DNA of 55,887 bases, taken from Cyanobacteria bacterium RUI128. Its GTDB lineage: Bacteria; Cyanobacteriota; Vampirovibrionia; Gastranaerophilales; Gastranaerophilaceae. The position numbers were made by a program, and so were the translations under genes. Positions 34,217 to 44,254 of this stretch are shown in pieces (position 1 is the first letter of the stretch; every line of letters starts with the position of its first letter). The DNA is taken from the NCBI GenBank assembly GCA_024695725.1, contig JAILHQ010000033.1, positions 1 through 55,887 of the forward strand, in the 5' to 3' direction. Below the pieces are notes generated by a model that had not been told where the DNA came from, ran no database searches, and saw only the letters and a list, made by a program, of their open reading frames with translations.

Positions 34217-35920
34217 ATGGATAAATTTTTTAACAAGATTATAGAAAACAAAGCAGCATTTTGGATTGTTTTCGGAGTAATTATTCTGGTCAGCCTTGGT
34301 TTAAGACTGACACTGATTGAGTTTCCGCTATGGTATGACGAAGGCTGTTCTATTGCAGCTGCAATAAAATCGTTCCCTGCAGGAATAACAGATTACCTGT
34401 GGAACCACGATTTAATGCATACACCGTTTTATTTCTATATTTTGCATTACATTATGCAATTCTTCGGGGATAGCGTTGTTGTTCTGAGAGTATCCTCTCT
34501 TCTTGTGTCCATGGCTCTTTTACCTATCACATACATTGTGACAGAAAAACTTTCCTCTAAGAAAATCGCTCTGTTTGCAATGCTTTTGATGGGGATAAAT
34601 ACCTTTCAGGTTTTGTATTCAATAGAAATACGTATGTACCCTTATGTAATTCTGTTGTCATTGTTATCAATAAACTACCTTATTGACTACGACAGAAACG
34701 GGGATAAAGCATCACTGATAAAACTCGGTATTGTTAACTTCCTCAACCCTTATTTCCTGACTGGTTCCATTGTTTTTGTAATTGCACAGTTTATTATTTA
34801 TTCATCATATCTTGACTTCAAACACGCAGATTCAAAAAAGATTAGCAATTACGTAATCTCTAACCTGTTCGTGTTCCTTGGGTTCATACCTTACTTGGTT
34901 TTAATCATTCATTACGGGATAGTCAGAAGTCATTTTTTGGTGACGGACATCAGTCCTCTTACCCAAATAAATTTCTGGGGACTTCTTCAAAACCTTGTAT
35001 CCTGTGACCCGGGACATATTCATGAAACAAGATTTGAAGCTTTCAAAGACTGCTGGCAGACATATTTTCTTGTCTTTGCCCCAATGATTATGATGGCAGT
35101 CGGTCTGCTTAAGAGTTTAACCGATAAAGAAAGACTTAACAGGGTTATTCTCGGAATAATTGCTCTGTGTTTTATAGTTTTTGTTTTTCTTTCTAACGTT
35201 GCTCTTGTAGCATTTACGGGCAGATACCTGATTTATATAACACCATTTATCTTTATTCTGGCAGCAATCGGTCTTGGCAAATTTAACAAATATATCGTTT
35301 TGCTCTTAACCCTGTTATACACAACAGGCTGTATTTACGGGCTGTTTTCAACCTATAAAATGTATCGTGATATCGCGGAATTTTCACTCAAATCGCCTGC
35401 CGATTTCTGTAAAAATAATTATCCTGGTAAACAAAATCTTGTTATTATGCCGTTTGCATCATCTGTATCGTTCTACTATTTTCAGGGTGAAGATATGCCA
35501 AGAGTCATGCCGATAGAGCTTTTACACATGATAAGAGATCCCGAAAACAAATTTATATATGATGATGAACAAATACAGGCGTTCAAAACGGGTGATAAAG
35601 CCAAAATCTTCCAAAACATCATAACAGGGGATAAATACATTTCCAAAAACTTTGCGGAATATATGGACAGTTATCTTAAGACCGTTCCGAAAGGCGGTTA
35701 CATAATCTGGATAGTATATTATACCGATAACTACGCTATCAAACGACCTGAAGAGGTTAAAAGATTATACAGCGATTATAACTTCACAAAAGAAAATGCC
35801 TCAACAGGTATGCTTTCTAAGTTTGACCTTGACCTTATCGCGATGCTGTCGCAAAGGGCAGAATTCGTAAGAAAAGACAGAGATGCCTCTAACCAGTTCT
35901 TCGTTTTCAGAAAAAGATAA
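34217..35920 (+). CDS. GT39/ArnT-like membrane glycosyltransferase
   Basis: 567 residues with about ten membrane helices in the first 400. Shortly after the first helix comes EFPLWYDEGCS, the Asp-Glu motif of GT-C (PMT/ArnT-type) enzymes that use polyprenyl-phosphate sugars. The C-terminal 170 residues are soluble and outside the membrane. Likely transfers a sugar to an envelope glycan, lipid A or protein; the acceptor cannot be told. GGGAGAG precedes the ATG. Followed at 15 bp by an aminotransferase gene, so co-transcription is likely. Confidence 0.82.
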   Translation: MDKFFNKIIENKAAFWIVFGVIILVSLGLRLTLIEFPLWYDEGCSIAAAIKSFPAGITDYLWNHDLMHTPFYFYILHYIMQFFGDSVVVLRVSSLLVSMALLPITYIVTEKLSSKKIALFAMLLMGINTFQVLYSIEIRMYPYVILLSLLSINYLIDYDRNGDKASLIKLGIVNFLNPYFLTGSIVFVIAQFIIYSSYLDFKHADSKKISNYVISNLFVFLGFIPYLVLIIHYGIVRSHFLVTDISPLTQINFWGLLQNLVSCDPGHIHETRFEAFKDCWQTYFLVFAPMIMMAVGLLKSLTDKERLNRVILGIIALCFIVFVFLSNVALVAFTGRYLIYITPFIFILAAIGLGKFNKYIVLLLTLLYTTGCIYGLFSTYKMYRDIAEFSLKSPADFCKNNYPGKQNLVIMPFASSVSFYYFQGEDMPRVMPIELLHMIRDPENKFIYDDEQIQAFKTGDKAKIFQNIITGDKYISKNFAEYMDSYLKTVPKGGYIIWIVYYTDNYAIKRPEEVKRLYSDYNFTKENASTGMLSKFDLDLIAMLSQRAEFVRKDRDASNQFFVFRKR

Positions 35921-35935
35921 CCAGGGGAAGAATAA

Positions 35936-37051
35936 ATGAAGATAGATAATTTTAAGGTAGAAGACTGGTTTAATGAGTATGAAAAATTGTCAAAATACGA
36001 TATGGCAGATACTTGTGTTGAAAGTCTTTCCATTAACGGGTTATTTGATATTGTCGGAAACAGAGAAGAACACTTATCCCAAATAATGAACAGAAAACTG
36101 AATTACGGGGATATTCAGGGAAGTGAAAGATTACATCGTGCAATTCGCACTATGTATATATCAAATAATTTACCCCCGCTCACTGTTACCCATGGCGCTA
36201 TCGGGGCAAATAACCTTGTTATGAAATCAGTTATCGAAAAAGGGGATAAGGTCGTTTCAATTATTCCAACCTACCAGCAGCATTACTCTATCCCGAAATC
36301 ACTCGGAGCAGATGTGCATACTGTTTTCCTGAAAGAGAAAAACAACTGGCTGCCCGATTTAGACGAACTGAAAGAGGTTGTAGGAAACAATACAAAACTG
36401 ATTTGTATGAATAACCCGAATAACCCGACAGGTTCAGTCATGCCTGAACAAACCCTGAATGAAATTACTAAAATAGCAGAGATAAACGGAAGTTATATTC
36501 TGTGCGATGAGGTGTACAGAGGGTTAGAACACAACGGACAAATTTCAAAATCAATTATTGAAATTTACGATAAGGGAATTTCAACAGGAAGTATGTCGAA
36601 ACTGTTTTCACTTGCAGGTCTGAGATTAGGCTGGATAGCCGCACCAAAAGAGGTTATGGATAAAATTATTATTCACAGAGAATACGATACAATTAGCATC
36701 AGTATTCTTGATGATTTTTTTGGGGCCCTTGCAATAGAAAACAAAGAAAAAATTATAAACCGAAACCTCACAAAAATATTAGAAGGCAAAAAAATATTAT
36801 CCGACTGGATAACTTCCGAACCAAAAATCAGCTGGATTGAACCGACAGGCGGAACAACAGCACTTCTTAAATATGATTTGGATATAAACTCTGTTGATTT
36901 ATGTAAAAAACTGCTGAAGGACACAGGCGTTTTGTTTCTTCCGGGTTCAACCCTTGAAATGGAGGGATATTTAAGGGTAGGATACTGCAGTGATATTTCA
37001 AAACTTGAAAAAGGCTTAAATATCTTCTCAGACTGGCTAAAAAGTAAATGA
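35936..37051 (+). CDS. PLP-dependent aminotransferase, class I/II
   Basis: 371 residues of fold-type I. Cofactor Lys222 in STGSMSKLFSLAGLRLGW; NNPNNPTG and DEVYRGLE precede it, and GYLRVGYCS carries the carboxylate-binding Arg. The SLSINGLFDI start and overall pattern resemble small aminotransferases of the capreomycidine-synthase-like group, but substrate is not decidable. GGGGAAG lies 7 nt before the ATG. Downstream of the GT39-type gene. Confidence 0.88.
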   Translation: MKIDNFKVEDWFNEYEKLSKYDMADTCVESLSINGLFDIVGNREEHLSQIMNRKLNYGDIQGSERLHRAIRTMYISNNLPPLTVTHGAIGANNLVMKSVIEKGDKVVSIIPTYQQHYSIPKSLGADVHTVFLKEKNNWLPDLDELKEVVGNNTKLICMNNPNNPTGSVMPEQTLNEITKIAEINGSYILCDEVYRGLEHNGQISKSIIEIYDKGISTGSMSKLFSLAGLRLGWIAAPKEVMDKIIIHREYDTISISILDDFFGALAIENKEKIINRNLTKILEGKKILSDWITSEPKISWIEPTGGTTALLKYDLDINSVDLCKKLLKDTGVLFLPGSTLEMEGYLRVGYCSDISKLEKGLNIFSDWLKSK

Positions 37052-37093
37052 TAAGATTGTTTACTGATTATTGAGTTTTACTTCTGAAGAATT

Positions 37094-37102
37094 ATTTACC
37101 CC
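37094..37102 (-). repeat. GGGGTAAAT repeat supplying the cysS stop codon
   Basis: One exact copy on the minus strand, read AAG GGG TAA, so cysteinyl-tRNA synthetase ends Lys-Gly-stop from the repeat. Confidence 0.75.
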
Positions 37103-38469
37103 TTTAATTCCCAGGTAGTGCCTTCTTTAGAGTCTTTGAGAATAACACCTTTTTCATCAAGTGCAATTCTGATTTTGTCGGCTAAATCCCAGTTTTTCTC
37201 TGTTCTTGCTTTCTTTCTGTCTTCAATAAGCTCTTCCATTGAAGCGTAAGATTTACCTATTTTTTCGTTTACCCCTGAGATAACTTCTTTCAGCTCGTCT
37301 TCCGAAAGTGTTGCCTTTTCAAAAGTAAAACCTAAAGTTGTAGCGAGTTTGTAAAGCGTAGTATATGCACCCTCAACTTCCTTATTCGATTTTGTAACCA
37401 AATCAAACAATACTGCCAGAGCCTTTGATGTGTTTAAATCTTCGTCCATTGCCTCAACAAATTCTTTATATTCAGATGTTGTAGTAATATCCAAACCTTC
37501 ATCAACCTTACCCTGAGTATTAACCAAACGTTTTACCCCTGCCTGTGCTGACTGAAGTGCTTCATCCGAAAATTCTACAGGCATTCTGTAATGGTTAGTA
37601 AGGATAAAGAATCTTATTGTATTTGCATCATAATTCTTCAACATATCGTCAATAGTAAGGAAATTACCCAATGATTTTGACATTTTTTCCTTGTTAATGG
37701 TTACAAAACCGTTATGAAGCCAATAATTAACAAACTTACAGCCGTTTGCACATTCTGACTGAGCTATTTCGTTTTCATGGTGAGGGAAAATCAAATCAGC
37801 TCCGCCTGCGTGAATATCAATAGTTTTACCTAAATATTTTCTGCTCATTGCAGAACATTCAATATGCCAGCCCGGACGACCTACTCCCCAAGGCGAATTG
37901 TATCCGAATTTTTCGTCTTTCTTCCAGAGAGCAAAATCGAGAGGATCTTCTTTCTGTTCTCCGACTTCTATTCTTGCACCGCTTTCCAATTTATCAATAG
38001 GTTGTTTTGAAAGCATGCCGTAATTAGAGAATTTCTTAACCCTGAAATAAACATCCCCGCCTGCTTCATAGGCATAACCTTTTGCAATCAAATCTTTTAC
38101 AATAGAAATCATTTCGCCTAAAGTCTTTGTTGCAAACGGCTCAATATCAGGGGATAAATTATTAAGCTTTTTCATGGAATTGGTAAATTGACGATACCAA
38201 TATTGAGAAACTTCCTCAGGAGTCTTACCCTCTTTTTCGGCTTTTTTAAGAATTTTATCGTCAACATCGGTAACATTACGGCAATATGTAACATCATACC
38301 CTTTGAATTTAAGATATCTGTATAAAACATCCCAAGTAATATAACATCTTGCATGACCGAGGTGCGCAAAATCATATACCGTAGGCCCGCATACATACAT
38401 TTTAACCTTGTTCTCTTCTATCGTCTTAAATTCTTCTAACTTGTTTGAGTATGAATTAAATAATTTCAT
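37096..38469 (-). CDS. cysS: Cysteinyl-tRNA synthetase
   Basis: Charges tRNA-Cys; 457 residues from MKLFNSYSNKLEE. Class I signatures: HLGHARCY (HIGH motif) near residue 30 and EKMSKS near 265. Zinc-ligand residues are in CGPTVY, the GWHIECSAM stretch and HHENEIAQ. A DALR-type anticodon domain lies at the end. AAGGA precedes the ATG at 38469; the 11-codon longer frame lacks a ribosome binding site. The stop codon comes from the GGGGTAAAT repeat. Confidence 0.97.
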   Translation of the reverse strand: MKLFNSYSNKLEEFKTIEENKVKMYVCGPTVYDFAHLGHARCYITWDVLYRYLKFKGYDVTYCRNVTDVDDKILKKAEKEGKTPEEVSQYWYRQFTNSMKKLNNLSPDIEPFATKTLGEMISIVKDLIAKGYAYEAGGDVYFRVKKFSNYGMLSKQPIDKLESGARIEVGEQKEDPLDFALWKKDEKFGYNSPWGVGRPGWHIECSAMSRKYLGKTIDIHAGGADLIFPHHENEIAQSECANGCKFVNYWLHNGFVTINKEKMSKSLGNFLTIDDMLKNYDANTIRFFILTNHYRMPVEFSDEALQSAQAGVKRLVNTQGKVDEGLDITTTSEYKEFVEAMDEDLNTSKALAVLFDLVTKSNKEVEGAYTTLYKLATTLGFTFEKATLSEDELKEVISGVNEKIGKSYASMEELIEDRKKARTEKNWDLADKIRIALDEKGVILKDSKEGTTWELKG

Positions 38470-38566
38470 TTTCTTATCCTTAATCTGTTGTAATCTATGC
38501 AATAATCATAAACCGAACAGGGATAAATGTATATAAAAAAATTAAATAAAAACAGAATTAATAAAA

Positions 38567-39283
38567 TTACGCATTAAATTCTAATTTCATAGTGCTTCTG
38601 TTATATTGCCATTTATCCGTCAATCTGTACACGCAGAAGGATGAACCTTCATCGTGTTTATCAAGCCATCTCATATTATCCGTGCAGTCGCTCATTTCTT
38701 GTCCGTTGCCGTTTGTTATAGCGATATGTCCGTCAAGACCTTCTTTTTCATACACAATAATATATCCGGCAGGAAGACTTTTTAACTGAGATGCGTTTAC
38801 CTTGACCTTTTCAAACCTTTCGGGATGCTCATTAAAATACGAAGTTGCCTCATACGCACTTCCCTTCGGCATATCAGCGTAATCATTTATTACACCTGCA
38901 GCCCACAGAGCGTGTTTAACCCCTGTATAACATGCAGATGCAACGTTCATTTCTTCTGCAACCTTCTTTGAATATTTAGCAAGACAGATATCAATTTGTC
39001 TTGCATTTTTAGGGTTTATACCTTTGTTTTCTTCTACCTGATAAGTAGGTGCAAAAGTGCTCAGCCAGAAATGAGCAAGATTGTTACCTACACTGCTTTT
39101 CACATAATCCGGAATTTTGTGTATATCACCGATTGGTGTCGTATCCACAAGAGTTTTTTGCCTCGGGACAGGCATCACACATGGCTTATTAACAGCACAG
39201 CTGACCGGCTGACATATATATGTCTGCTGTATTCCCCTAACTTGCTGACTGTTTATCGCTGACTGTGGTCCCGGCATAATCAT
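38567..39283 (-). CDS. Papain-like (NlpC/P60- or CHAP-like) cysteine peptidase candidate
   Basis: 238 residues. No signal peptide. The first 60 residues are Gln/Pro/Cys-rich and low in order. The rest has the order Cys118 (ASACYTGVKHAL) and His186 (GLDGHIAITNGNG), then a polar position, the pattern of NlpC/P60 and CHAP amidases that cut peptidoglycan peptides or related amides. Start could be 39283 or, two codons later, 39277; AAGG lies near. It sits between cysS and atpG. A cytosolic role, or export by a non-Sec route, would be needed. Confidence 0.6.
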   Translation of the reverse strand: MIMPGPQSAINSQQVRGIQQTYICQPVSCAVNKPCVMPVPRQKTLVDTTPIGDIHKIPDYVKSSVGNNLAHFWLSTFAPTYQVEENKGINPKNARQIDICLAKYSKKVAEEMNVASACYTGVKHALWAAGVINDYADMPKGSAYEATSYFNEHPERFEKVKVNASQLKSLPAGYIIVYEKEGLDGHIAITNGNGQEMSDCTDNMRWLDKHDEGSSFCVYRLTDKWQYNRSTMKLEFNA

Positions 39284-39356
39284 CCTTGTGTATATATAAT
39301 ACAAGTTATTTATACACAAATAATTGCCCGCAATCTTAATTTATATTAAGAAATGA

Positions 39357-40265
39357 CTATTTACCCTGAGCTGCCGCACCTGATACAATTTCTATCAACT
39401 CGTTTGTAATTGCACCCTGACGTTCTTTGTTATATGCAACAGTTAAATCATAAATCATTTGTTCAGCATTATTCGATGCAGCTGACATAGCAGTCATTCT
39501 TGAAGCCAATTCACTTGCCGAAGCTTCTAAGACTGCCTGGAAGATTTCATTTGTAATATACATCGGAACAATTTTTGACAAAATTGCTTTTGTACTTGGT
39601 GTAAATTCCATCAATGCATCAAGTTTTGGAGTATCGTCATGTTCTATTTCAATCGGTAAAACTTCCCAATGTTGAACCGAATAAGACATCATATTATTGA
39701 ATCTTGTTGTAATAATTTCAATTTTATCAATAATGCCGTTAACATAATCCTCGGCAATATCTTCTGCCACGATATTAGCACCTGTAGAATTAGGTTTATC
39801 CATAACAGCTGTATATGTTTTAACAACATCAGCGTCAGGTTTATTTTGAAGAACAGAAATGCCTTTTTGCCCGATAACATACAATTTTGTTTCGATACCT
39901 TTGGTTTTATTATCTTCAATACGTTTTTGAACGGTTCTTAAAATATTTGCATTGTATGCACCCGCCAAACCTTTGTTTGAAGTAACAACGACAAGTCCTT
40001 CTGTTTTTAACTTACGTCTTGTCAAAAGTTCAGGATAATTATTTATGGCACTTGAAAATTTATCTCCGTCATTTTTTATTTCACCTACGGTTGATAACAT
40101 TCTTTTAAACATATTCATAAGCTCTTCCGTAAATGGTCTTGATGCCTTTACGGTATGCTCAGCTTTTTTAACCTTTGCAGATGCAACCATTTTCATCGCT
40201 CTGGTTATCTTTTGCGTATTTTTTACACTTTGTATTCTTGTTTTAATATCTTTTAAATTTGCCAT
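39357..40265 (-). CDS. atpG: ATP synthase gamma subunit
   Basis: 302 residues. Central rotor shaft of F1. MANLKDIKTRIQSVKNTQKITRAMKMV start and the SELASRMTAMSAASNNAEQMI ending are diagnostic. The extra loop that gives redox control in photosynthetic cyanobacteria is not visible: the middle reads straight into TPSTKAILSKIVPMYI as in ordinary bacteria. AAAGGA precedes the ATG. It is parted from atpA by a GT8 gene. It ends Gly-Lys-stop in a degenerate repeat. Confidence 0.96.
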   Translation of the reverse strand: MANLKDIKTRIQSVKNTQKITRAMKMVASAKVKKAEHTVKASRPFTEELMNMFKRMLSTVGEIKNDGDKFSSAINNYPELLTRRKLKTEGLVVVTSNKGLAGAYNANILRTVQKRIEDNKTKGIETKLYVIGQKGISVLQNKPDADVVKTYTAVMDKPNSTGANIVAEDIAEDYVNGIIDKIEIITTRFNNMMSYSVQHWEVLPIEIEHDDTPKLDALMEFTPSTKAILSKIVPMYITNEIFQAVLEASASELASRMTAMSAASNNAEQMIYDLTVAYNKERQGAITNELIEIVSGAAAQGK

Positions 40266-40289
40266 GATTTAAATTATCCTTTTACTTTA

Positions 40290-41198
40290 CTATTTTTTTA
40301 AATATGTGTAATACAGCGCTTTATAAAATTTTGGTCTGAATAAAAATAACGGTCTGTATTGCACATATTTGAACAAGGAATAAATTTGATTATCTCTTGT
40401 CCAATGTTTGTAATCTTTATCGGAAAGTTTCCACGGAGTAAGCTGCAAATATTTAAAGTACAAATCTCTGTGGATACTAAACGAACCATAATGCCAAGGC
40501 TTTTTCTTAGCCACATAATGAATCGCTTTTGGGTTATGAGTATAACTTGAACGGTTAGTAAAGTTACTTGACTGAACATTCCATTCTTCGTCAACAACTT
40601 TGATACTACCTTTAAGTGCCTCATTTAATATTTCCTGATCACCTGTTTTGATTGTGTCTATATGTTCACGAGTCCATTCAAAGAGTTTTTCTTCAATGTT
40701 GTCTTCTCTCATGGCTTTCAGATTAAACAACAACATTCCTGCATTAACATAGGAAGGGTTTTGTTTAACCATTTTTTCCTTAATATCGTTAGCCCCTGCA
40801 AGATAAAAACCTTCTATATCAGTTTCAAACAAATCTTTCAGGCTATGATTAACCACAAAATCACAATCAAAATAAATAATTTTATCAATGTTCGGTAATA
40901 AACTCGGCAGTTTTAACCTGTAATATGTCACAATTGTTATATAACTGTGAGTTTTTATTGTTTTGAATTCATCAAATAAAGATTCATCAATATTAACAAA
41001 ATTTATATCGCATTGTTTTATTGATTTAAGTTCGTTTATCTGAGATTTATGTTCTTCAGAAATTCCGCCGTCAAGAATATAAAAAGCCAACCTGTCATCA
41101 ATATTTGAATTTGCAAGTGCAGATGCTATAACAACTCCTGCATATTTTGCGTAGTTGTCATCACATGCCAAACAAACATTTATGACCTGATTATCCAT
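40290..41198 (-). CDS. Family 8 glycosyltransferase inside the atp cluster
   Basis: 302 residues of the LgtC/GspA-like GT8 fold. NVCLACDDNYAKYAGVVIASA at the start, the DxD metal site in IIYFDCDFVV (about 95-104), AGANDI, and the GDQEILN and HYVAKKKPWH substrate segments. A basic, aromatic C-terminus suggests membrane association. It probably adds a sugar to LPS or another glycan. It sits between atpA (6 bp) and atpG (24 bp) on the same strand, so it is presumably co-transcribed with ATP synthase genes. Confidence 0.88.
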   Translation of the reverse strand: MDNQVINVCLACDDNYAKYAGVVIASALANSNIDDRLAFYILDGGISEEHKSQINELKSIKQCDINFVNIDESLFDEFKTIKTHSYITIVTYYRLKLPSLLPNIDKIIYFDCDFVVNHSLKDLFETDIEGFYLAGANDIKEKMVKQNPSYVNAGMLLFNLKAMREDNIEEKLFEWTREHIDTIKTGDQEILNEALKGSIKVVDEEWNVQSSNFTNRSSYTHNPKAIHYVAKKKPWHYGSFSIHRDLYFKYLQLTPWKLSDKDYKHWTRDNQIYSLFKYVQYRPLFLFRPKFYKALYYTYLKK

Positions 41199-41204
41199 TT
41201 TATC

Positions 41205-42716
41205 TTACAGACTTTCGTTATACTTTTTCAATTCTTCACGCAGAGCATCTGCATCAGCATCTTCTAAGTTAGAACCTGCGTTAAGTCTTTGTACCAACTC
41301 AGGAAGATTAGCTTCAAGATGTTCGAACCATCCTTTTTTGTAATCAGCGATATTCCTGTCATCGATTTCATCAAGGAAGCCTTCGTTTGCGGCAAACAAG
41401 ATTGAAACTTGTTTTGCAACACTCAAAGGTTGATATTGAGGTTGTTTCAGAACTTCTGTCAACTTTTGACCTCTAACCAATTGTTTCTTGGTTGTTTCAT
41501 CAAGGTCAGATGCAAATTGAGCGAACGCTTCTAATTCTCTGTACTGAGCTAAGTCAAGTCTTAACTTACCGCCAACTTTTTTGATAGCCTTTGTTTGAGC
41601 ATTACCACCAACACGGGATACAGAGATACCTGCGTTAATAGCAGGTCTGATACCTGAGTTAAATGATGATGACTCAAGGAAGATTTGACCGTCAGTAATA
41701 GAAATTACGTTTGTCGGAATGTAGGCAGAAACGTCACCTGCTTGAGTTTCAATAATAGGTAATGCAGTGATACTTCCGCCGCCCAATTCATCAGACAACT
41801 TAACCGCACGTTCGAGCAATCTTGAGTGAAGATAGAAAACGTCACCCGGATATGCTTCACGTCCCGGTGGTCTGCGAAGAAGCAAACTCATCGCACGATA
41901 TGCTTGAGCCTGTTTAGTCAAGTCATCATATATGATAAGAACGTGTTTACCCTGTTCCATAAATTCTTCTGCCATAGCAACACCTGCAAACGGTGCAATA
42001 TATTGCATAGGAGCAGGTTCATTTGCTGTTGCAGAAACAATAATTGTATAATCCATTGCTCCGTGGTTTTCTAACGTTTTTGCCAAGTGAGCAACAGTAG
42101 ATGCTTTTTGACCGATTGCAACGTAGATACAAATAACATCTCCGCCTTTTTGGTTAATAATGGTATCTATTGCAATCGCTGTTTTACCTGTTTGTCTGTC
42201 ACCAATGATAAGCTCACGTTGACCACGACCGATAGGTGTTAAAGCGTCAATAGCAGTCAAACCCGTTTGAAGAGGCTGGTGTACTGATTTACGAGCAACA
42301 ATACCAGGTGCAACTCTTTCTACAGGTCTTGTTTTATCTGAAATAATGTCTCCTTTACCGTCTAAAGGACGACCGGTAGGGCTGACTATACGACCAATAA
42401 GGTTATCGCCTACAGGAACAGATGCAATTTTTCCTGTTGTTCTGACTGTCATACCTTCTTTAATATGTGTATATTCACCAAGAATTACGACACCGACGTT
42501 ATCTTCTTCAAGGTTCAGGGTAATACCTAAGGTACCCTTTCCGTCGTCAAACTCAACAAGCTCGTTTGACATTACGTTTCTCAGGCCGTAAATTCTGGCA
42601 ATACCGTCACCAATTTCCAAAACGCTTCCGACATTTGATACTTCTGTCTTTGCGCTGTAATTTTCTATGTTCGATTTTATAATTGAACTAATTTCATCAG
42701 GATTAATTACTGTCAT
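41205..42716 (-). CDS. atpA: ATP synthase alpha subunit
   Basis: 503 residues, standard length. Walker [10 protein letters not shown] near residue 170, [10 protein letters not shown], the [21 protein letters not shown] segment and the SRVGGNAQ signature. Non-catalytic nucleotide-binding partner of beta in the F1 hexamer. Placed between atpH and the GT8 gene. No beta subunit gene is in this window. Confidence 0.98.
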   Translation of the reverse strand: MTVINPDEISSIIKSNIENYSAKTEVSNVGSVLEIGDGIARIYGLRNVMSNELVEFDDGKGTLGITLNLEEDNVGVVILGEYTHIKEGMTVRTTGKIASVPVGDNLIGRIVSPTGRPLDGKGDIISDKTRPVERVAPGIVARKSVHQPLQTGLTAIDALTPIGRGQRELIIGDRQTGKTAIAIDTIINQKGGDVICIYVAIGQKASTVAHLAKTLENHGAMDYTIIVSATANEPAPMQYIAPFAGVAMAEEFMEQGKHVLIIYDDLTKQAQAYRAMSLLLRRPPGREAYPGDVFYLHSRLLERAVKLSDELGGGSITALPIIETQAGDVSAYIPTNVISITDGQIFLESSSFNSGIRPAINAGISVSRVGGNAQTKAIKKVGGKLRLDLAQYRELEAFAQFASDLDETTKKQLVRGQKLTEVLKQPQYQPLSVAKQVSILFAANEGFLDEIDDRNIADYKKGWFEHLEANLPELVQRLNAGSNLEDADADALREELKKYNESL

Positions 42717-42726
42717 TTTTTTCCTC

Positions 42727-43281
42727 TTATTTTACTATGTTTCTACTAATTTCTTGTAATTTGTATCTGAGACTGTTATCTACGATATTATCGCCCGCCT
42801 CAAATACAAGTCCGCCAATAATACTGCTGTCTGTTGCCCAGTCAAGCTCTATATCTTTGTTTAAGATACTTTTCAGTTTGACTTTAATCATTGCCTTTTC
42901 ATTTTCGTTTAAATCAATGGCAGATGTTACTTTTATGTCAAGCATATTATTTAAACGATTTATCTCATCTCTGTATTCTGATACTATTGATTTAAGTATT
43001 GAAAATCTGTCTTTATCAACAAGCAATCTTAAAAAGTTCAAAACAATTTCGCTCACATTATTTTCAAAAACTTTAATCAGCACTTTGTTTTTTTCACTAC
43101 TCGGAATAACCGGAGAAGACATAACTTTTTTCAAATCTTCCGAACCGTCAAGAGATTTTGAAGCATCAGAAATTTCAGATAAAATCTGTTCTTTTGTCAA
43201 TCTCTCATTTGACAACTCTAATAAAGCTTTTGCATATCGTTTTGCTACCAATTTATTTTCATTATCAACTGCTTTTGCCAT
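42727..43281 (-). CDS. atpH: ATP synthase delta subunit
   Basis: 184 residues, OSCP-type stator protein. N-terminal helical bundle ([12 protein letters not shown]) and C-terminal [10 protein letters not shown]...VTSAIDLNE with [20 protein letters not shown], the family end motif. Links the b/b' stalk to alpha. Ten bp before atpA. Confidence 0.95.
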   Translation of the reverse strand: MAKAVDNENKLVAKRYAKALLELSNERLTKEQILSEISDASKSLDGSEDLKKVMSSPVIPSSEKNKVLIKVFENNVSEIVLNFLRLLVDKDRFSILKSIVSEYRDEINRLNNMLDIKVTSAIDLNENEKAMIKVKLKSILNKDIELDWATDSSIIGGLVFEAGDNIVDNSLRYKLQEISRNIVK

Positions 43282-43289
43282 AATTTACC

Positions 43290-43802
43290 TTATAATTCAA
43301 CACCCTTCAGTGCATCAATACTTTCGTTAATATACTTTATGTGTAATTCTCTGTTGCCTTCAAGCTGTTTTTCAATATGCTTTTTAGCCATTGATACAGC
43401 CTGTTGAGCAGTTTCTACGGTCAGATTAAGTTTCAGCTTTTCTATATTGGAATCAATTGTCGCCTGAATATTTTTACCGTATTCTACAGATTGTTTTTCG
43501 GCATCTTCAATAATTTTTTCTCCCACTATAACTGCGTTATTTTCAGCCTTTTCAATGGTTTCAAAAACTTCTTTGTCTATTTCAGCACCTTTTTCCTGTG
43601 TTTCAAAAAGAGCTTTTGCCGCATTTTCTTTGTTCTGTCTTGCATTAAGTATTTTATCTTCTATACACTTTCTGCCATCTTCAAGTTTTTGAGCAAGATT
43701 GGTTTTTTCAATAATCCAACCCAAAAACACAAGCATCAACACAAAGTTAAACAAGTTTGAAGTTAAAATTTTATTCCAGATTTCCAATAAAGTCGCTATC
43801 AT
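43290..43802 (-). CDS. atpF: ATP synthase b subunit
   Basis: 170 residues. One N-terminal membrane helix (about 13-32) and a long charged coiled coil. Part of the stator stalk. Its first base overlaps the last base of the b' gene. The pair b and b' (a heterodimeric stalk) is typical of Cyanobacteria and some other phyla. Confidence 0.92.
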   Translation of the reverse strand: MIATLLEIWNKILTSNLFNFVLMLVFLGWIIEKTNLAQKLEDGRKCIEDKILNARQNKENAAKALFETQEKGAEIDKEVFETIEKAENNAVIVGEKIIEDAEKQSVEYGKNIQATIDSNIEKLKLNLTVETAQQAVSMAKKHIEKQLEGNRELHIKYINESIDALKGVEL

Positions 43803-44239
43803 TAATCTTCTACCTTAGTTTCATAACCCAAAACTTTCGATGCAACTGCACTTGCCAAATTATTCAGCTGAGATTTAAGAAGCAGGTTTGCTTCTCTTTC
43901 ATCACCTTCCAATTCAGCATTTGCAACTGCCAAATCCTTTTTTGCAAGATTTTTTGCCGTTGATAAAATAATTTCACGACGTTCCTTATATTCCGAAACT
44001 TTTCTGTTGAAATTATTTTTGGCAATTATTCTTGATTGTTCAAGGTTTGCCTGTTGCTGTTGTTTCAGGTTTTCTGTTTTTTCTTCCGTTATTCTTGTTA
44101 CCTCATTGTCGTTTTGAATAATGTCAGCACGTTCTTTTTGAATACGTGCAAGAGGTTTATACAAAACAGCGTTCATAATTATCATAAATATTATGAAACT
44201 GAACATGGCAACAAAAAATGTTGCATTAAATTCTAACAC
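43802..44239 (-). CDS. atpF2: ATP synthase b' subunit
   Basis: 145 residues. N-terminal membrane helix (ATFFVAMFSFIIFMIIMNAVL) followed by PLARIQKERAD, and a coiled coil. Shorter second b-type protein immediately before atpF, in the position of cyanobacterial atpG (b'). Confidence 0.9.
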   Translation of the reverse strand: MLEFNATFFVAMFSFIIFMIIMNAVLYKPLARIQKERADIIQNDNEVTRITEEKTENLKQQQQANLEQSRIIAKNNFNRKVSEYKERREIILSTAKNLAKKDLAVANAELEGDEREANLLLKSQLNNLASAVASKVLGYETKVED

Positions 44240-44254
44240 TTTTGATTACCTTTC

